Source: Phytophthora hibernalis
Taxonomy: Eukaryota > Oomycota > Peronosporomycetes > Peronosporales > Peronosporaceae
Assembly (NCBI GenBank): GCA_012656075.1
Contig: JAAKBF010000089.1
Coordinates: 238,274-302,273, forward strand
DNA: 64,000 bases
Direction: 5' to 3'
Under the pieces are notes generated by a model. That model searched no databases, was not told the origin of the DNA, and saw only the letters and a program-made list of their open reading frames with translations. The number at the start of each line of letters is the position of its first letter. Within the stretch, counting starts at the first letter, position 1. Below are positions 32,135 to 43,619 of this stretch, piece after piece. A program made the translations under genes and the position numbers.

Positions 32135-33010
32135 TCAATCAAAGACTACACAAATCAAGTTTGTTAAGGACCAGTACCCCTCCCGTTTCATCCGCCACCC
32201 AACCAGGCTCACGCGGTAGGTGCCGATCGGGGGCTCTTCTTCGCAGGCATATCCGTCTTGCGTGGTTTCTTGGCAGTCGATTCCGACTGTGGTGGTTTGG
32301 TATCGTCCTAGCGCCTTTTCAGCCGGCGACACAGTGACGGTTTCGTCAGCTCCCTCTCGTGTCGTCACTGCATCCGCCGAGTGCGACGTGCTGAACGGCG
32401 TCTCCACGTCGGAAGCGTCCGATGGACGCTCGAGTAGTTGGGAGCGGAGCGGTGGTCCACGTGTGATCACCGGGGCTGGACCTGGAAATGGGTCGGCGTG
32501 AAGTCTGTGGCGGATTTGGATACTACCGAGGGGATTGCCGTACATGAGTTTCAGCGAGTGCACCTTCTCGAATCGGTAGCTCAGCCTAAGGCGATAGCCA
32601 ATGGTGTTCAAGAGTGGGCTGCGGTTCTTTGAGATAGATAGCTGGTAAACAAACTTGCTGCGCCGCGCAACATCCGAGCGTGTGTACTCGTCAAGGATGG
32701 ATTGGAACTCCGATCCCAGATGCTGATCGATCAACTCCAGACGCCATAACTTTTCGCGCTCTTCGATGGCGAGCACACACATCTCCAGCGTCACGTTCTC
32801 GTGAGGCAATGGCTGGTACGCCTCGATGTACACGGTGACAGAGGTGACCTCGCGGAACGGAAGACGAGATTCTTCAGCTTCTCTCTCGGCTCGTAGAAGT
32901 TCCAGGGTTGTCGGTATCGTGGCAAATTGGATTGTGAGCATCGGCAAACCTCTCGCTAGTCCTTGCAACTTATAGTGGGCTGTGACCAGTAATACGCAGA
33001 TCTCATGCAT
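32135..33010 (-). CDS. Unrecognised 291-residue protein
   Basis: A single open frame from ATG 33010 (MHEICVLLVTAHYKLQGLAR) to 32135. The N-terminal 150 residues alternate hydrophobic strands and charged helices (REVTSVTVYIEAYQPLPHEN, then EMCVLAIEEREKLWRLELID). The C-terminal third is Pro/Ser/Thr-rich. No signal peptide, membrane span or catalytic motif is evident. It is one of few intact frames of this length here. I know no family for it, and it could be a fragment of a transposon protein. Its start overlaps a short copy of the repeat found at 33141 and 42850. Confidence 0.4.
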   Translation of the reverse strand: MHEICVLLVTAHYKLQGLARGLPMLTIQFATIPTTLELLRAEREAEESRLPFREVTSVTVYIEAYQPLPHENVTLEMCVLAIEEREKLWRLELIDQHLGSEFQSILDEYTRSDVARRSKFVYQLSISKNRSPLLNTIGYRLRLSYRFEKVHSLKLMYGNPLGSIQIRHRLHADPFPGPAPVITRGPPLRSQLLERPSDASDVETPFSTSHSADAVTTREGADETVTVSPAEKALGRYQTTTVGIDCQETTQDGYACEEEPPIGTYRVSLVGWRMKREGYWSLTNLICVVFD

Positions 33011-33140
33011 CTCACGCAGCTCTCACTCGGACCCTTAACACGAGGATCTCTTTTCATTATGTCTGCGTGCGGGCCAGTTCGCCGGGGCAGCTTCAACTCG
33101 GATGGGCCGTGTCGTCAGGAAATTCGGCAAAGCGCACTTC

Positions 33141-33371
33141 GTCACAAAGTTCCGTTGGGTTTCTCAGTTTAAGCTGATGACCCTTCACTCCACCGATTTA
33201 TCTGGCGCCGAACGCAGTACTAACACGTCTACGCTTCATGGCAAACTTTGTCGGCCAAATGCACTAGTCTACTCATTACCACATCTGCTTGCGCCAAAAT
33301 GCGCGCACACAGCTTGTATTGGCGCCTCGATATCACTCAGGGGGTCTCGGTGTATCTCACGCAACTCTCAC
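33141..33371 (+). repeat. Interspersed repeat, copy 1
   Basis: About 230 bp clearly similar to 42850-43057. The shared landmarks in order are GTCACAAAGT, CCGTTGGG, GACCCTTCAC, CACCGATTT, GCAGTACT, CTTCATG and AATGCACTAG-like. It has no ORF of its own. The two copies lie on either side of the Helitron region. Confidence 0.65.
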
Positions 33372-33905
33372 TTGGTCGCCCAACACCACCAGCACTTGGA
33401 GTTACGGCTGCATGACGATCGGTGCGGTCGTACCCGAACGTGTCTGCTGCACCGCGGATGGGCTTCGCGTGTTTGGCACACTTCGGCTGGGCATGACGAC
33501 TTTGGCGAGTCTACCACCGTAGGCACACAAATTTCTGCTGTCTTGTAGGCAATGCGGCACACGCATCTCTCGCCTACTGTGGAGAATCCCCACCAATTGA
33601 CACTCGATGGTATGTTCGACCCATCCCGTGGACTCCGCTATTTCACGAACCACTCCGGGTTCAGCTTCAACCTGATGAGGAAGAATCAAGACCGGAAGCT
33701 GGGTCCTCCCCAATACTCGACCATACACCACCGGTTGGTGGCAGTGCTTCCAAAAATATGGTACTACCAATATATTGCCATAAAATACGGCGCATAATTG
33801 ATTTTCCTGAGCAAGATGATACCCTACAATAATTGATTGTTCAACCCAGTTACTTGACGAATTTTACCCAATCATGAGTACGAAAACCATTAAAAATTGC
33901 AATAA

Positions 33906-34725
33906 TTGATGTTTCAATCTTCGTTTTCAGATGCAATAATTGAGGGTAGGCTGTGGACCACCCTCCGCTTCCATAAAATTTTAGGAAGCACTGGTGGTGG
34001 AGACTATGCATTCATCGAGCCACAAGGGTGGCCTGCAACAGTGGTCTACATCGAGCACAGCGTATTTTCCACTTCGCAACCGTATCCAGTTGCGAAGAGC
34101 CCACGTCACATCGACGGTCCGTGCCTTTGCTACCATAACTGCGTGGCCGACAGTCACCTCAGAAGCTCGTGCGTCAACGTTGCTACAAGCACAGTCTGTG
34201 ATGACCTGAACTGCTCACTTGGCAGAAATTGTGGCAATCGTTTTGAGCCACAGTATCCATTGGATTTGATCGAGACTCGTGTTGGCATTGGGGTTGTTTG
34301 CAGCTATCCCATCCCGAAAAGGGCATTTGTCGTCGAGTACGTTGGCGAAATCTTGTATCTGTCCGACGCCGTCGCGCGGGGAGGATCAGCGTTACCAGGT
34401 CCAGCTACGAACGAAAGCGGCTTGGCATGGAGGGACGACGGTATTCGTCGACGCGTTTGCGTGCGGAAACAAGAGTCGGTTTATCAACCTCTCGTGTGAG
34501 CCAAATTGTGCGATGTACGAGTGCGATTGGACGAACACAACTCGTCTGGGCATTTTCGCAATCAAAGACATCCCGCCGGCGCGAGAGCTGACGTTCGAGT
34601 ACTCATCGCGCAGGAAACGAGATTTTGATTTCCAGTCATCCAGAATCGGCATTATCACGCAACAATCTTGCAGATACAGCAACCACACGAACTACAGTTG
34701 TCGTCAACAAAACCACACTGCCTGA
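33906..34725 (+). pseudogene. SET-domain methyltransferase-like protein
   Basis: A Cys-containing pre-SET/AWS-like block (CLCYHNCVADSHLRSSC, then VCDDLNCSLGRNCGNRFEP) is followed by SET strands ETRVGIGVVCSYPIPKRAFV and VEYVGEI. After a frame change near 34360-34400 the second frame gives VFVDAFACGNKSRFINLSCE with PNC and the substrate-pocket block ELTFEYSS. The NH(S/C)xxPN-type motif reads NLSCEPNC. The AWS-like spacing resembles H3K36-type enzymes, but the post-SET cysteines are absent. The gene lies just upstream of the Helitron Rep block and may have been captured by it. Decay by one frameshift and no clear start. Confidence 0.6.
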
Positions 34726-34839
34726 TGCGGATGGTGATGTCGACGAACTACGGGACGACAGTACTTATTCAAGCTTCGGGTCTTCCGTGGACAGCTCTAA
34801 TGGATTGGAGCATCGAGTTTAATTGCGCAGGAGCGACAT

Positions 34840-36939
34840 GTGGGTTGTGTCGATGTGCTAGTTCGGAAATCAAACTCCTACTCGTCGATGAATAAGTGGG
34901 AACTTTGTGTGAAGATGTTTCCGACCCTGTTTCCCGGCGGTTGTGGAGGGCCGACGGAACGGAGAGCTAGAAACCTTCCGCTCCGCCAATGGATATTACG
35001 TTGCTTGCGTTTATATGATCATAGGTTTGAGAAACACCACGCATTTATGCTGCTGGCCTTCGATTATCTCGCTACGGAAGAAGCTCGACGAACCTTATAT
35101 TTCAAAATGAACGTAAAAAGCAAACATTAAACGCAGAAAAACTATCTCGAAGTACGCTTCGTGAAGCGGTCAAGTATTTTAAATATTAATCCATTTCGCG
35201 CGCGAAAGGAATCAAGCCCAGACCACCCTCTGTAGAGGTACATCATGTTATCGATTTGAGAAGCGGCTTACGCGTACCAGAGTCTGCTTTCTATGGGTCC
35301 AATGTAGGCAGAATGCATGCCCGCCACCAACTTTTCGGAATGCTTAAGCGATTCGGCCCGCTTCAAGTTTTCTTTACGATTTCGCCTGACTCAGCTGGTA
35401 CATACAGCGTTGCTGTTAAGGCAGGTGTGCTGTCGAAAACGGCTATTGAAAGTGCCACTTTGGCGTTGATGCCAAATCGTGCTGAACGAAAAGAAAATGC
35501 CGCTTGCCATCCTGTTGAGTGTCCAAGGTATTTTCTAAGCGTGATGAACACTGTGATTGAAGTTTTGTTAGGTAGGGATCAGCAAATGCAAGCACCTAAA
35601 CGCGGAGGAGGGTGTTTTAGGGGCGTCCGTGTGTTTGGAACAGCAGCTGAAACCCAGCGAGCGGGCGATTTACATGCCCACTTTGCCGTTTGGTTGCATG
35701 GATTTCCGTCGACGTCACTGGGATTAGCACAGACACTTGCGCAAAATAAAAACTTTAGGGATCGATACCAATCACTCGCAGATTCCGTTCTGACTTCAAA
35801 ACCACCCTGCCTTCATCAAGAGAGCCGATGTGTTAATTGTCACACCGAGGGAACACTAAAACCAGTAATACCTGGTGTAGACGCTTTTCGCCGACCTGTT
35901 CCTGTAGCGACGGCACCTCCGACAGCAACATGCACCGTTTGCAAATCCGTTTTTAAGGACAAGGATATTATTGATACTTCCCTAGAGCAAGTAGCCCGCC
36001 AGCAAAACATCTCAATTTGCACGCAAACTCGCGAATTCGAGAAGTGCCGACCTCCACAACCTGGACATGATACCGAGCTTGCAACATCCCTACTAGTTCG
36101 AGATAACCAGGTTCACTATTGGAACCACTGTCATTCGTGTTTCAAGGTACGGGTTTGTCCAATTTGAAAACCGTGTTACTGGGTTATCTAATCTGTTTAC
36201 TGACATTATCTAATGCAGAAAACTATTCGTACTCCTCGGGGTAGTGTCTGCAGGTTTTTGAAACCGGAGGGGTTCATCTCGGACCTACTAGAATTGAAAA
36301 TGGCGAGAAGCTTCTATTACATCAGCCAATTGGTTGCGAGTACGTTAACGCGTACAATCGCGTGTGATCAGTGCAATAGAATGTAACCACGACGCGCAAT
36401 TCGTTCTTAGCTGTGGTGCAAAGGACACAGCTACCTACGCAGTCAAGTACTGTTTCAAGAATCAGAACCCAGTTGAAAACAAGGCAGGATTAGCGCTTGC
36501 AGCATTCGCCAAAGCCGTAAATAAGTCGAACGCGCTACCTGCAGACACCTCGGCAATGGAGCGTGGATATCGAATTCTAGGATTAATGTTGTACACGGTG
36601 ACAAACGGCCAGGAGATGGCGTCACCGATGGCAGCACTCTATAGCCTCCATGAAACGCCATTCTGGTTTTCACACGAATTTGCACACTTGAATTTGCGAA
36701 ATATGCTAAAAGTGAACGTCGATTCTATCGAACTGCGTTTTTCACAGGATGGTCTAACTGCCGACCGAGCCAGTGGTAGTAACGTTTCTCCCTATAATGC
36801 ACTAGATCGGTACTGGAAGCGGCAGTCAACACTCGGAAATGTTTGCTTATTGATATTTGTGAGCAGTAATCACGCTGGAAGCGCTAGTCGTGAAGTTGAT
36901 CCTGCACTCAAGTTTGCGCGGTCATCTTTTCGCGGTTGA
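34840..36939 (+). pseudogene. Helitron Rep (HUH nuclease) block
   Basis: The Helitron-like N-terminal region reads MFPTLFPGGCGGPTERRAR and LYDHRFEKHHAFMLLAFDYL. After a break at about 35130-35256 the Rep domain follows with RMHARHQLFGMLKRFGPLQV and FFTISPDSAG. The HUH metal-binding motif is GDLHAHFAVWLHG (both His present). Cys pairs CVNC and CTVC form a zinc-finger insertion. The frame after the intron carries the two-Tyr region (TYAVKYCFKNQNP; catalytic Tyr candidates spaced by four). It ends at 36939 with further short frames to 37465. Several frameshifts make it non-functional as read. Confidence 0.8.
36147..36218 (+). other. Intron in Helitron Rep
   Basis: A 72 bp GTACGG to AATGCAG interval. 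Splicing joins CHSCFK to KTIRTPRGS and avoids the stop just downstream of the donor. Confidence 0.65.
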
Positions 36940-37463
36940 AGTCAAGAAAGATTTTTGTATGGGCTGGTGACGAGCTTCCAGACATCATGAGTCCACTGGA
37001 TGAACAGACAACGCAGTATTACTACACCGCATAGCTGTCGCTTTTTAAGCCACACCGACAGTCGACATTATTGACCCCACAAAAATCAGTTTTTGCTACT
37101 TATCGTGACTTTCTCGCTGGTACTGACGATGTTCACTCCTGCGCCTCCGAGAGTTCGAGGAACAGTGGAAGGATTACTACAGAGCGCAACGAAAATCAGA
37201 AGACACAGATTCCGCTGAGGCTGAAATATTACGAACCAGACCTCCAGCCTCTTCTGCGTGGTCGCCAATGGAGGATGGAGCTCTCAGTGATAACGAACCT
37301 ATGGATGATGATGTTCCTGACGATTTCATGGATGCCAAAACCGTTGTTGCTCCTGAAAGTTCCACGACAAAATTGTTAGAAGATGCGGAGCACGTAGTAC
37401 AAGCACAGACCTCGGAAAAAAGGATTGCGGAAGTGATATTACTGTATTTTTGTATTGTAATTT

Positions 37464-39334
37464 AGATTATTGGTTCAGTCTCAAAACGCAATAATGGCAA
37501 TACATGTACAATTATGTCCAATAGGAGGCAGGCCGGTTCAAAAGCCCGGTTCACTTTGCGGTCAACTTCCACTGGCCCTGGTGTCAATTAAAGACAGGGG
37601 ACATCATTAGAGTATGGTGAGTGGCTCCCAACGTTTGTTGAGCTTGTGGCTAGATCTCCTTTGGAGTAATACTGTGGTCTCACTTTAAAATCTACAACAA
37701 TGGTTGCAAACAGAGACCTCTGCGCTTTTTCTTCGAGCCTCAAGACCAAGGCAGTCATCGGTGCAAGCGCTGTGGCGCGGACCGGAAGCAGCTGCCCCGA
37801 ACGGGCTACTCCAATCTGATCTCGCACCTGGCAAGCCGCCACGAGGACTTTCGCGAGCAGTTCGCCGCCCATCACCGCGGAACCGAGCAGCCCCTCCAAG
37901 CATTTGGCTTCGTTTCGGAGGAAACAACCCATCGCTTTTACTGGTTGCGGTGGGTTGTCGAGCGGAGCATGCCGCTGTGCGAGGTGGACGACGAGAGGAC
38001 CAGGTCCATGTCCAAGTGGCTCCCAACCAACTCCAAGGCGCTCAAGGCTGACATGATTGCGGTGACGAAGAAGCTGGGGTCGTAATCACCGAGGAGATGG
38101 GCATCCTCTTCGGGTTACTGTTCGACGGCTGGAGCCACTTGACCATGCACTTCATCGGCGTCTACGCTCTCTATGTGGTTGGAGGTCGACTCCAACGCAC
38201 ATTGCTGGCGCTATCGCCCCTGGACGATGGGAGCCAGGATGCGGATGCTCATATTGAGCTTTTCCGTAACGTGTTAGTCGTTTATAACAAGAGGGTTGAT
38301 ATGGTGCAGTTTATCGTGGCTGATAACTGTAACACCAACCGCAGCATAGCCACAAAGCTCGGCGTCCCATTGGTCGGTTGCGCCTCGCACCGGTTTAACC
38401 TGGCGGTTAACACGTTCCTAACCGAACACGACCTGCTGTTACAAAAGGATGATAACCTAATGTCTCAGCTTCGCCAACCCAACAACGCTGCTGAGCTGTA
38501 CAAGCTCACTCCTCTTCGGGCCAAGAAGCGCAACGTGACGCGGTGGTCGTCGACCTACGAGATGCTAGAGCGCTACATGGAGCTGCGGCCGCACATTCGG
38601 CTTGTGGAGGCGGTGGAGGACTTCGTGCCAAATAGTAGTGAGAACAAGAAGCTGGGGAATGTGCTGCGTCATCTGCGCAAGCATGACAGCGTGTGCAACC
38701 GTTTGCAGTACGAGACGACGACGATGAGCGAGGTGCGCCTTCTCTTTGACTCGGTTGTGGATGACTACCCAATTATGGATAAGTACCTGAAACCGACATC
38801 TAAAATTGTACACTCTGCCGCTTTTGAGAACGGCTTGGTCAGGCTGGCATCTAGTGAGAACCCGTCGCCGAAGGAAATTGCCGCGCTGAAGCGTCTTGAG
38901 CGCCCCGAGTGGTCGAGCAAGCGCGCGCTAGTGGCAGCAAGCGCAAGGAGCGCAAAGGTGACTACGCGGCGCAGATCATCAACCAAGGCGGGTCCAAGAG
39001 GATTCACGGTGAGCGAATGCCGTACGCCGGTCTGGCAACGCTAGTTCCTCCGACGTCTAACGCCTGCGAACGTCTATTTTCGGAGTGCAAGTGGGTGCTC
39101 ACACCGCAACGCAGCAGCTTGCTTCCTGCGAACTTCGAGATGCTGATCTTCCTGCGCGCTAACAAGGCAATGTGGGATGTCACCAGCCTGCTATAGGTAC
39201 GTGTCATGGCTGCATGGCTTGTCGTTGACACTTAGAGCTGTTAATGGAGGAATTGTCAATAATTGCGCCGTACTTATTATTGTTTGTCCTTGTATTGCCG
39301 TCGTTATTGCGTTAACAGCCTCGAAGCAATTCAG
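37464..39334 (+). mobile_element. hAT transposon nested in the Helitron
   Basis: Contains a hAT transposase with candidate terminal inverted repeats. The left end includes AACGCAATAATGGCAATACA (37485 on). The right end (39284-39313) is its degenerate reverse complement, and weaker similarity extends outward to about 37464 and 39334. A 12 bp direct repeat TTACTGTATTTT lies just outside on both sides (37439 and 39339). It is longer and further out than the 8 bp duplication expected for hAT, so the exact ends are uncertain. The element sits between the Rep and helicase blocks. Confidence 0.65.
37690..39196 (+). pseudogene. hAT transposase (BED finger, RNase H-like core, hATC)
   Basis: Transposase of the hAT superfamily. 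A frame over 37710-37890 gives a BED-type zinc finger (HRCKRCGADRK with SNLISHLASRH). The catalytic core frame 38097-39044 reads GLLFDGWSHLTMHFIGVYA (first Asp in FDGW) and MVQFIVADNCNTNRSIATKL (second Asp). ASHRFNLAVNTF (the CxxH-like region, here SHRF) and RNVTRWSSTYEMLERY follow. After a frameshift at about 38940 the dimerisation hATC domain follows: PTSNACERLFSECKWVLTPQ and LLPANFEMLIFLRAN, with the stop at 39196. Two frameshifts and one stop (about 38083) are present. Confidence 0.8.
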
Positions 39335-39508
39335 TATGTTACTGTATTTTCCGAGGCATGTACAAGCAGTGCCCATGCTAAAACATGTTTTACAGATTGC
39401 TGGAAAGGTGTACCCGTCATTGAGTAGCCTTGTGTTACATACTTATCTGAGGTCATGTCCGTACTCGTCTCTGGTTCTTGACGCTGGAGTAGATGATGGT
39501 GATAGGAA

Positions 39509-41360
39509 ATGCATCGGGACGCAAGAATTATTGGGAAGTTTAAGGATGCTCAAACACGCCTGGAAAAGTTGGGGGAATTGTTCTGTGTGGTGCCGTTTGA
39601 AGATCGCAGCACACCTCCGCTCTGGACACCGGAGTCGTTACCCCCATTTCCGAAGATCGCGGAGGTTTCTGAAGCATTCGACCTCAACTTCTGGCAACAC
39701 GTTGCTTTTGAAACTGCAGCACAGCATCTCATCTACGCTTATTTAGCAAATATCACAGACGCGATTTCAGAACCTGTTTTTCCGGTTGATCATCAACACG
39801 TTCCATACGGCATAAAAATCTCAACTGATTGGATATCTTGGAGATGAAGCAGGCACCGGGAAGTCCGCTGTCGTAGGTGCATTGCTCATATTTGCGAAGA
39901 TGTGGGGACGCAAAGGCAGCGTCGAGACCCTGGTATTCACAGGAGTAGCTGCGATTAACATTAAAGGGCGAACCATGCATAGTGCAAGGAATTTACAGCT
40001 TAACGGCGCTGAGTCAAAAACAGCTCCAAGCATTGAAATGGAAGCTCGGTTTAGTCGTGTTGCTCTCGTGATTATTGATGAAATTTCAATCAGCGATCAA
40101 GCGCTGCTTGGAGGGACCGGTAGCGTTTCACGATCAATGTCAAATACGCCAGCTAAAATTATGGGTGGTAAGCACATGCTACTCATCGGAGATTACTTAC
40201 AACTACCTCCTGTCGGAGGATCACCATGTAAGATTTTGTTTTATATAGGCATATAAACGGACTTTATACTTAATTTATATCATGTTTGTTTGCACCAGGT
40301 TTCTAACCTCCGCCATACAATGCTAAACGATTGCGCCATGCTGGCTACATTGTCTACAAAGCAATCAACTTTGTGGTATTTCTTACGAAAAATATGCGTG
40401 CTCGATTTGACGCATACTATACTCAACATTTAAATGACCTAAGATGGGGACGGCTCTCAGATGCCCAACTAAGCGCATTGAATTCACGGGTACAGGCGAA
40501 TGATCAACACGAGGAATCCACATGGTCTGAACACGAATCGTTTTACCGTCCTGTAGTGGTGTGTACGAACCAACTGAGGTGTGCAATCAACAATCAAATG
40601 ATTTTTGATGTGGCCAAAACCCGGAATGTTCCAGTCTATGAATGCCTTGCTGTGCCATCGTCGCGCTCTCGAGGTATCGTGAAGCACCTTGCTAATGTCA
40701 ACGATGACCTCACGGAACGCGTACCAATCTTCTATATTGGAATGCCTGTGATGATTACTCGAAAGCACCCCAGCCTTACAGGCGAACGGCGTTTTAGCCA
40801 CCATAGTGGGCTTGTATCCATCTCCGGGGGCACTTCAAACCATCTCGTACGAAGCGTTTGGTGTCAGGATTCAAAAGTTGGTACAACAGCCAGAACTAAT
40901 GCTGCTTAAGCTACACGGAATGAGCAAAACGCTCATTCGCGGATTTCCGGATGGTGTAATTAGGCTTCCTCCGCTTCATGGGCAAATCCGCCTCACAAAG
41001 ATCCCGAATTTGTCGCAGTCGAGTATCACAGTGACCCAATTTGGTCTAGTCCCTGCATTTGCGTGCACAACTGAAAAGCGGCAAGGATAAACCTGCCACG
41101 ATGGCAGCGTGGTCACGCCTCTAAATCGCAGAAAAGGTGTTCCGTGTCCAACACTCTACGTAGCACTTACAAGCTCGGTGAATTTGAGCGGGCTAACGCT
41201 TACCGAGGAAATCACTAGGCAGTATCTCGACAAATTCAAACCGTCGCAGGCAGCAGCAAGTGAAATGCAGCGCCTCATCGAGATGGTAGTATTGCCGCCA
41301 TACACATCGGCAGTATATGCCACTCTTTTCGCTGACTGGAAATCTAAGCAGCACACGTGA
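39509..41360 (+). pseudogene. Helitron Pif1-type helicase block
   Basis: Superfamily 1B helicase that unwinds the donor strand. Walker A GDEAGTGKSAVVG lies at 39840-39866, straddling a frame change. It is followed by ETLVFTGVAAINIKGRTMHS, Walker B LVIIDEISI and MLLIGDYLQLPPVGG (motif III). After the intron at 40228-40298 come FVVFLTKNMRARFD and VVVCTNQLRCAINNQ. The C-terminal RecA-like block has MPVMITRKHP, and TLYVALTSSVNLSGLTL (motif VI-like, Arg absent) with a stop at 41360. Motifs are in correct order, but at least three frame changes occur. Confidence 0.8.
40228..40298 (+). other. Intron in Helitron helicase
   Basis: A 71 bp interval, GTAAGA to TTTGCACCAG, AT-rich, placed after LPPVGGSP at the end of the motif III block. 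Confidence 0.65.
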
Positions 41361-41697
41361 ACATGCCTCAGAATAGTAGTGATTTCTTTCTTATATTTGT
41401 ATCCGAATGCAGTACTTGATATCACTTTACATTACTCATGACCTGCTGATGTTAGTCGAGAGAGATAATTTTTGGCCTGGACGAGTTGACCTGGGCAACC
41501 TCAGAAGTATACACTTCAGATTTTGTATTTGTTCGTACATACCTATTGACATCGTCTTCTCACTGGGTTACCCAACATTGAGCTGCCAGACATATTCGCT
41601 TCTATAGGCTATCGCGTTCATTGTATGATCCAAGCGCCGAAGGGTCGCAGTGGGAGGAGCCTTTAAACAAATGCGCATTCCTCGCAACCACAAACAT

Positions 41698-42812
41698 GGG
41701 TAACAAAGCCTCCAGTGCGACGAAGCGAGCTCGAGCAGCTCCAGGAGACGCTACGCGACCGTCAAGCACAAGAGGCTGCACCTTGGAGAGAGTGTACCTC
41801 GCCAAGCTGCCCAAGCAGTGACAGAGGTTCCCCACAGAGAAATGAGTGCTCATGGCGTGAAGGCGAGCGCCGTTTGTGGGCTTGCCTCTCACAATACAGG
41901 TGCGGTAAAATTCAGAACGATGTTCTACTAATACTGGTTATCTGTAGTAACAAGAAAACTGACACTGAAGTAGTGAAGGCATTGACAGAAGTGATGACGA
42001 CGCGGGTTCCGGCGACGCAAAAACAACTACATATTGAGCAGGCTAAGCCGTTGACTTCAACCTCAAGAGGTCAGTATAGTATGTGTCCTACACTGCTGTC
42101 TTCTACGTTGCCGTGGCTGATGCAACTTCTGCAAACGGGAGCAAAGCTCGACCTGTATGGATGGGTGGTGCAGCAAGTGGGTCGATCACGACGGTGACAG
42201 ATCCGCCAGTAACCGTGCATCACGTACTCGAGGAAACCCCGCAACCGACGGACACTACGCTTACAACCGCGGAGGTTAAGCATGCGTGCGCGGCCCTTAA
42301 GAAAAAGCTGGCCAGAGAGAACGGCAGGAAACGTCAGCATGGACGACGACTGAAGTCAGAGACATTCAAACTCTCCGACTGTCAAACTTTGATGCTGGCG
42401 TATCGATACAAAGCTGCACGAAACGGAGGGTGAGCGGTTGGTTACGAAAGTATAGCTGGCAGCATACACTTCCCCACATTCAAGGGCCATCCGCAAGTGC
42501 TGAAAGATAAAGAGTCGTTCTTGATTGAACTGCTCGAGTCGGCGCTGAAAAACACCGCGAGATTGATGGAGGTAAGCGTGTTATGACAAGTGCATTGTGG
42601 GAAGAAGAAAATTCGCGAAGTGCCAAATGCGTCATGATGAGGAGCTCGACACATTGAAGGTTAACATCAAGGAACTCAAGGAGCGCCTGGAATCTGAGAA
42701 GTTGTTGTCGAACGATCTCCTGGTCCGGTTGGCTAGGGCATACGCGGAGAACATGAGCGGGGCCAAAGTGCGTAGCACTGCTGCTAAAAATAGCCACAAC
42801 GTGGACAAGTGA
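41698..42812 (+). pseudogene. Unrecognised multi-part gene with coiled-coil C-terminus
   Basis: Frames suggest one gene in several pieces: ATG 41698 (MGNKASSATKRARAAPGDAT), a middle part (42210-42430; VTVHHVLEETPQPTDTTLTT, AEVKHACAALKKKLAREN), then FPTFKGHPQVLKDKESFLIE with LLESALKNTARLME. After a possible donor at 42571 comes a coiled coil (EELDTLKVNIKELKERLESE) that stops at 42812. No known domain. It follows the Helitron and ends just before a TAGTAG-rich minisatellite. It could be a captured host fragment. Confidence 0.35.
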
Positions 42813-42849
42813 TGTAGTGGTAGTATAGTAGAAGTATAGTATATGTATC

Positions 42850-43057
42850 GTCACAAAGTACCGTTGGGGTTTCTCACTTTGAAGCGCATGACCCTTCACG
42901 CCACCGATTTTATTCGATACCGAATGCAGTACTTGCACGCTTGCACTTCATGACAAAGCTTGTTTACCAACTGCACTAGCCAACCCACTGCCGAAATGCA
43001 CACACGCAACTAGTATCGACGCCTCAGTTTCGATCTCATGCATCCCACGCACCCTTA
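42850..43057 (+). repeat. Interspersed repeat, copy 2, within a TAG-rich minisatellite
   Basis: Similar to 33141-33371. It is bracketed by copies of ACAAGTGATGTAGTRGTAGT (about 42806, 43057 and 43092), as if inserted into, or duplicated with, that minisatellite. Confidence 0.65.
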
Positions 43058-43199
43058 CAAGTGATGTAGTAGTAGTATATTAGTAGTACCCTCACAAGTG
43101 ATGTAGTAGAAGTATAGTAGTAGTATAGTATATGTAAAAACAAATTGGTGTATACAGCAAAATATTACTGCAAAACAAAAATAGGCGAGGGATACGGTC

Positions 43200-43500
43200 C
43201 ATGTTTTGTAAGACATGGTACGTGGTGTTTTATCCATGTTTACCATGTATCTACCATGTTTCTAGAAATTAATTAATTAAATTACGAGTATTTTACGCCC
43301 ATGTTTGAATCATGTTCAACCATGAAGAAATCATGTTGACAGGAGGACGCAAAAATGAAGACTGATTGAGCTCGCGAGGGTGCGGCGATGCTGACACCCT
43401 CTTTTTATAGCTCAGACTTATCTCCAGTAATGTATCCATCCAGGGAAACATGGACGAAAACATGGATACATGGGCGTAACATGGAAACATGTATTGATGA
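43200..43500. repeat. CATG-rich repeat array, 3' of the MULE-Ulp1 gene
   Basis: Loosely spaced CCATGTTT/AAACATGG words (for example at 43240, 43301, 43442, 43456 and 43474). It has no coding content. The same words fill the introns of the neighbouring gene. Confidence 0.7.
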
Positions 43501-43619
43501 ACATGTGCTACTTACGCGTCGACTTCTTCCTCGGCGGTCGTCGCGTCCGGCTTGCTTTCATCACTGACGGGCACGACCTTGTGCAAAACATCCCAGCGTC
43601 GATGCCGGAGTCCGGCGGT

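Larger units (their letters stand above)
34840..41360 (+). mobile_element. Helitron (Rep and helicase blocks) with nested hAT
   Basis: A rolling-circle transposon. The Rep block (34840-36939) and Pif1-type helicase block (39509-41360) are collinear on plus and separated by a hAT element. The two conventional introns (36147-36218 and 40228-40298) are typical of oomycete genes. Terminal signatures (5' TC, 3' hairpin plus CTRR) were not located. The limits given are those of coding sequence, so the true element may be longer. Confidence 0.75.
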
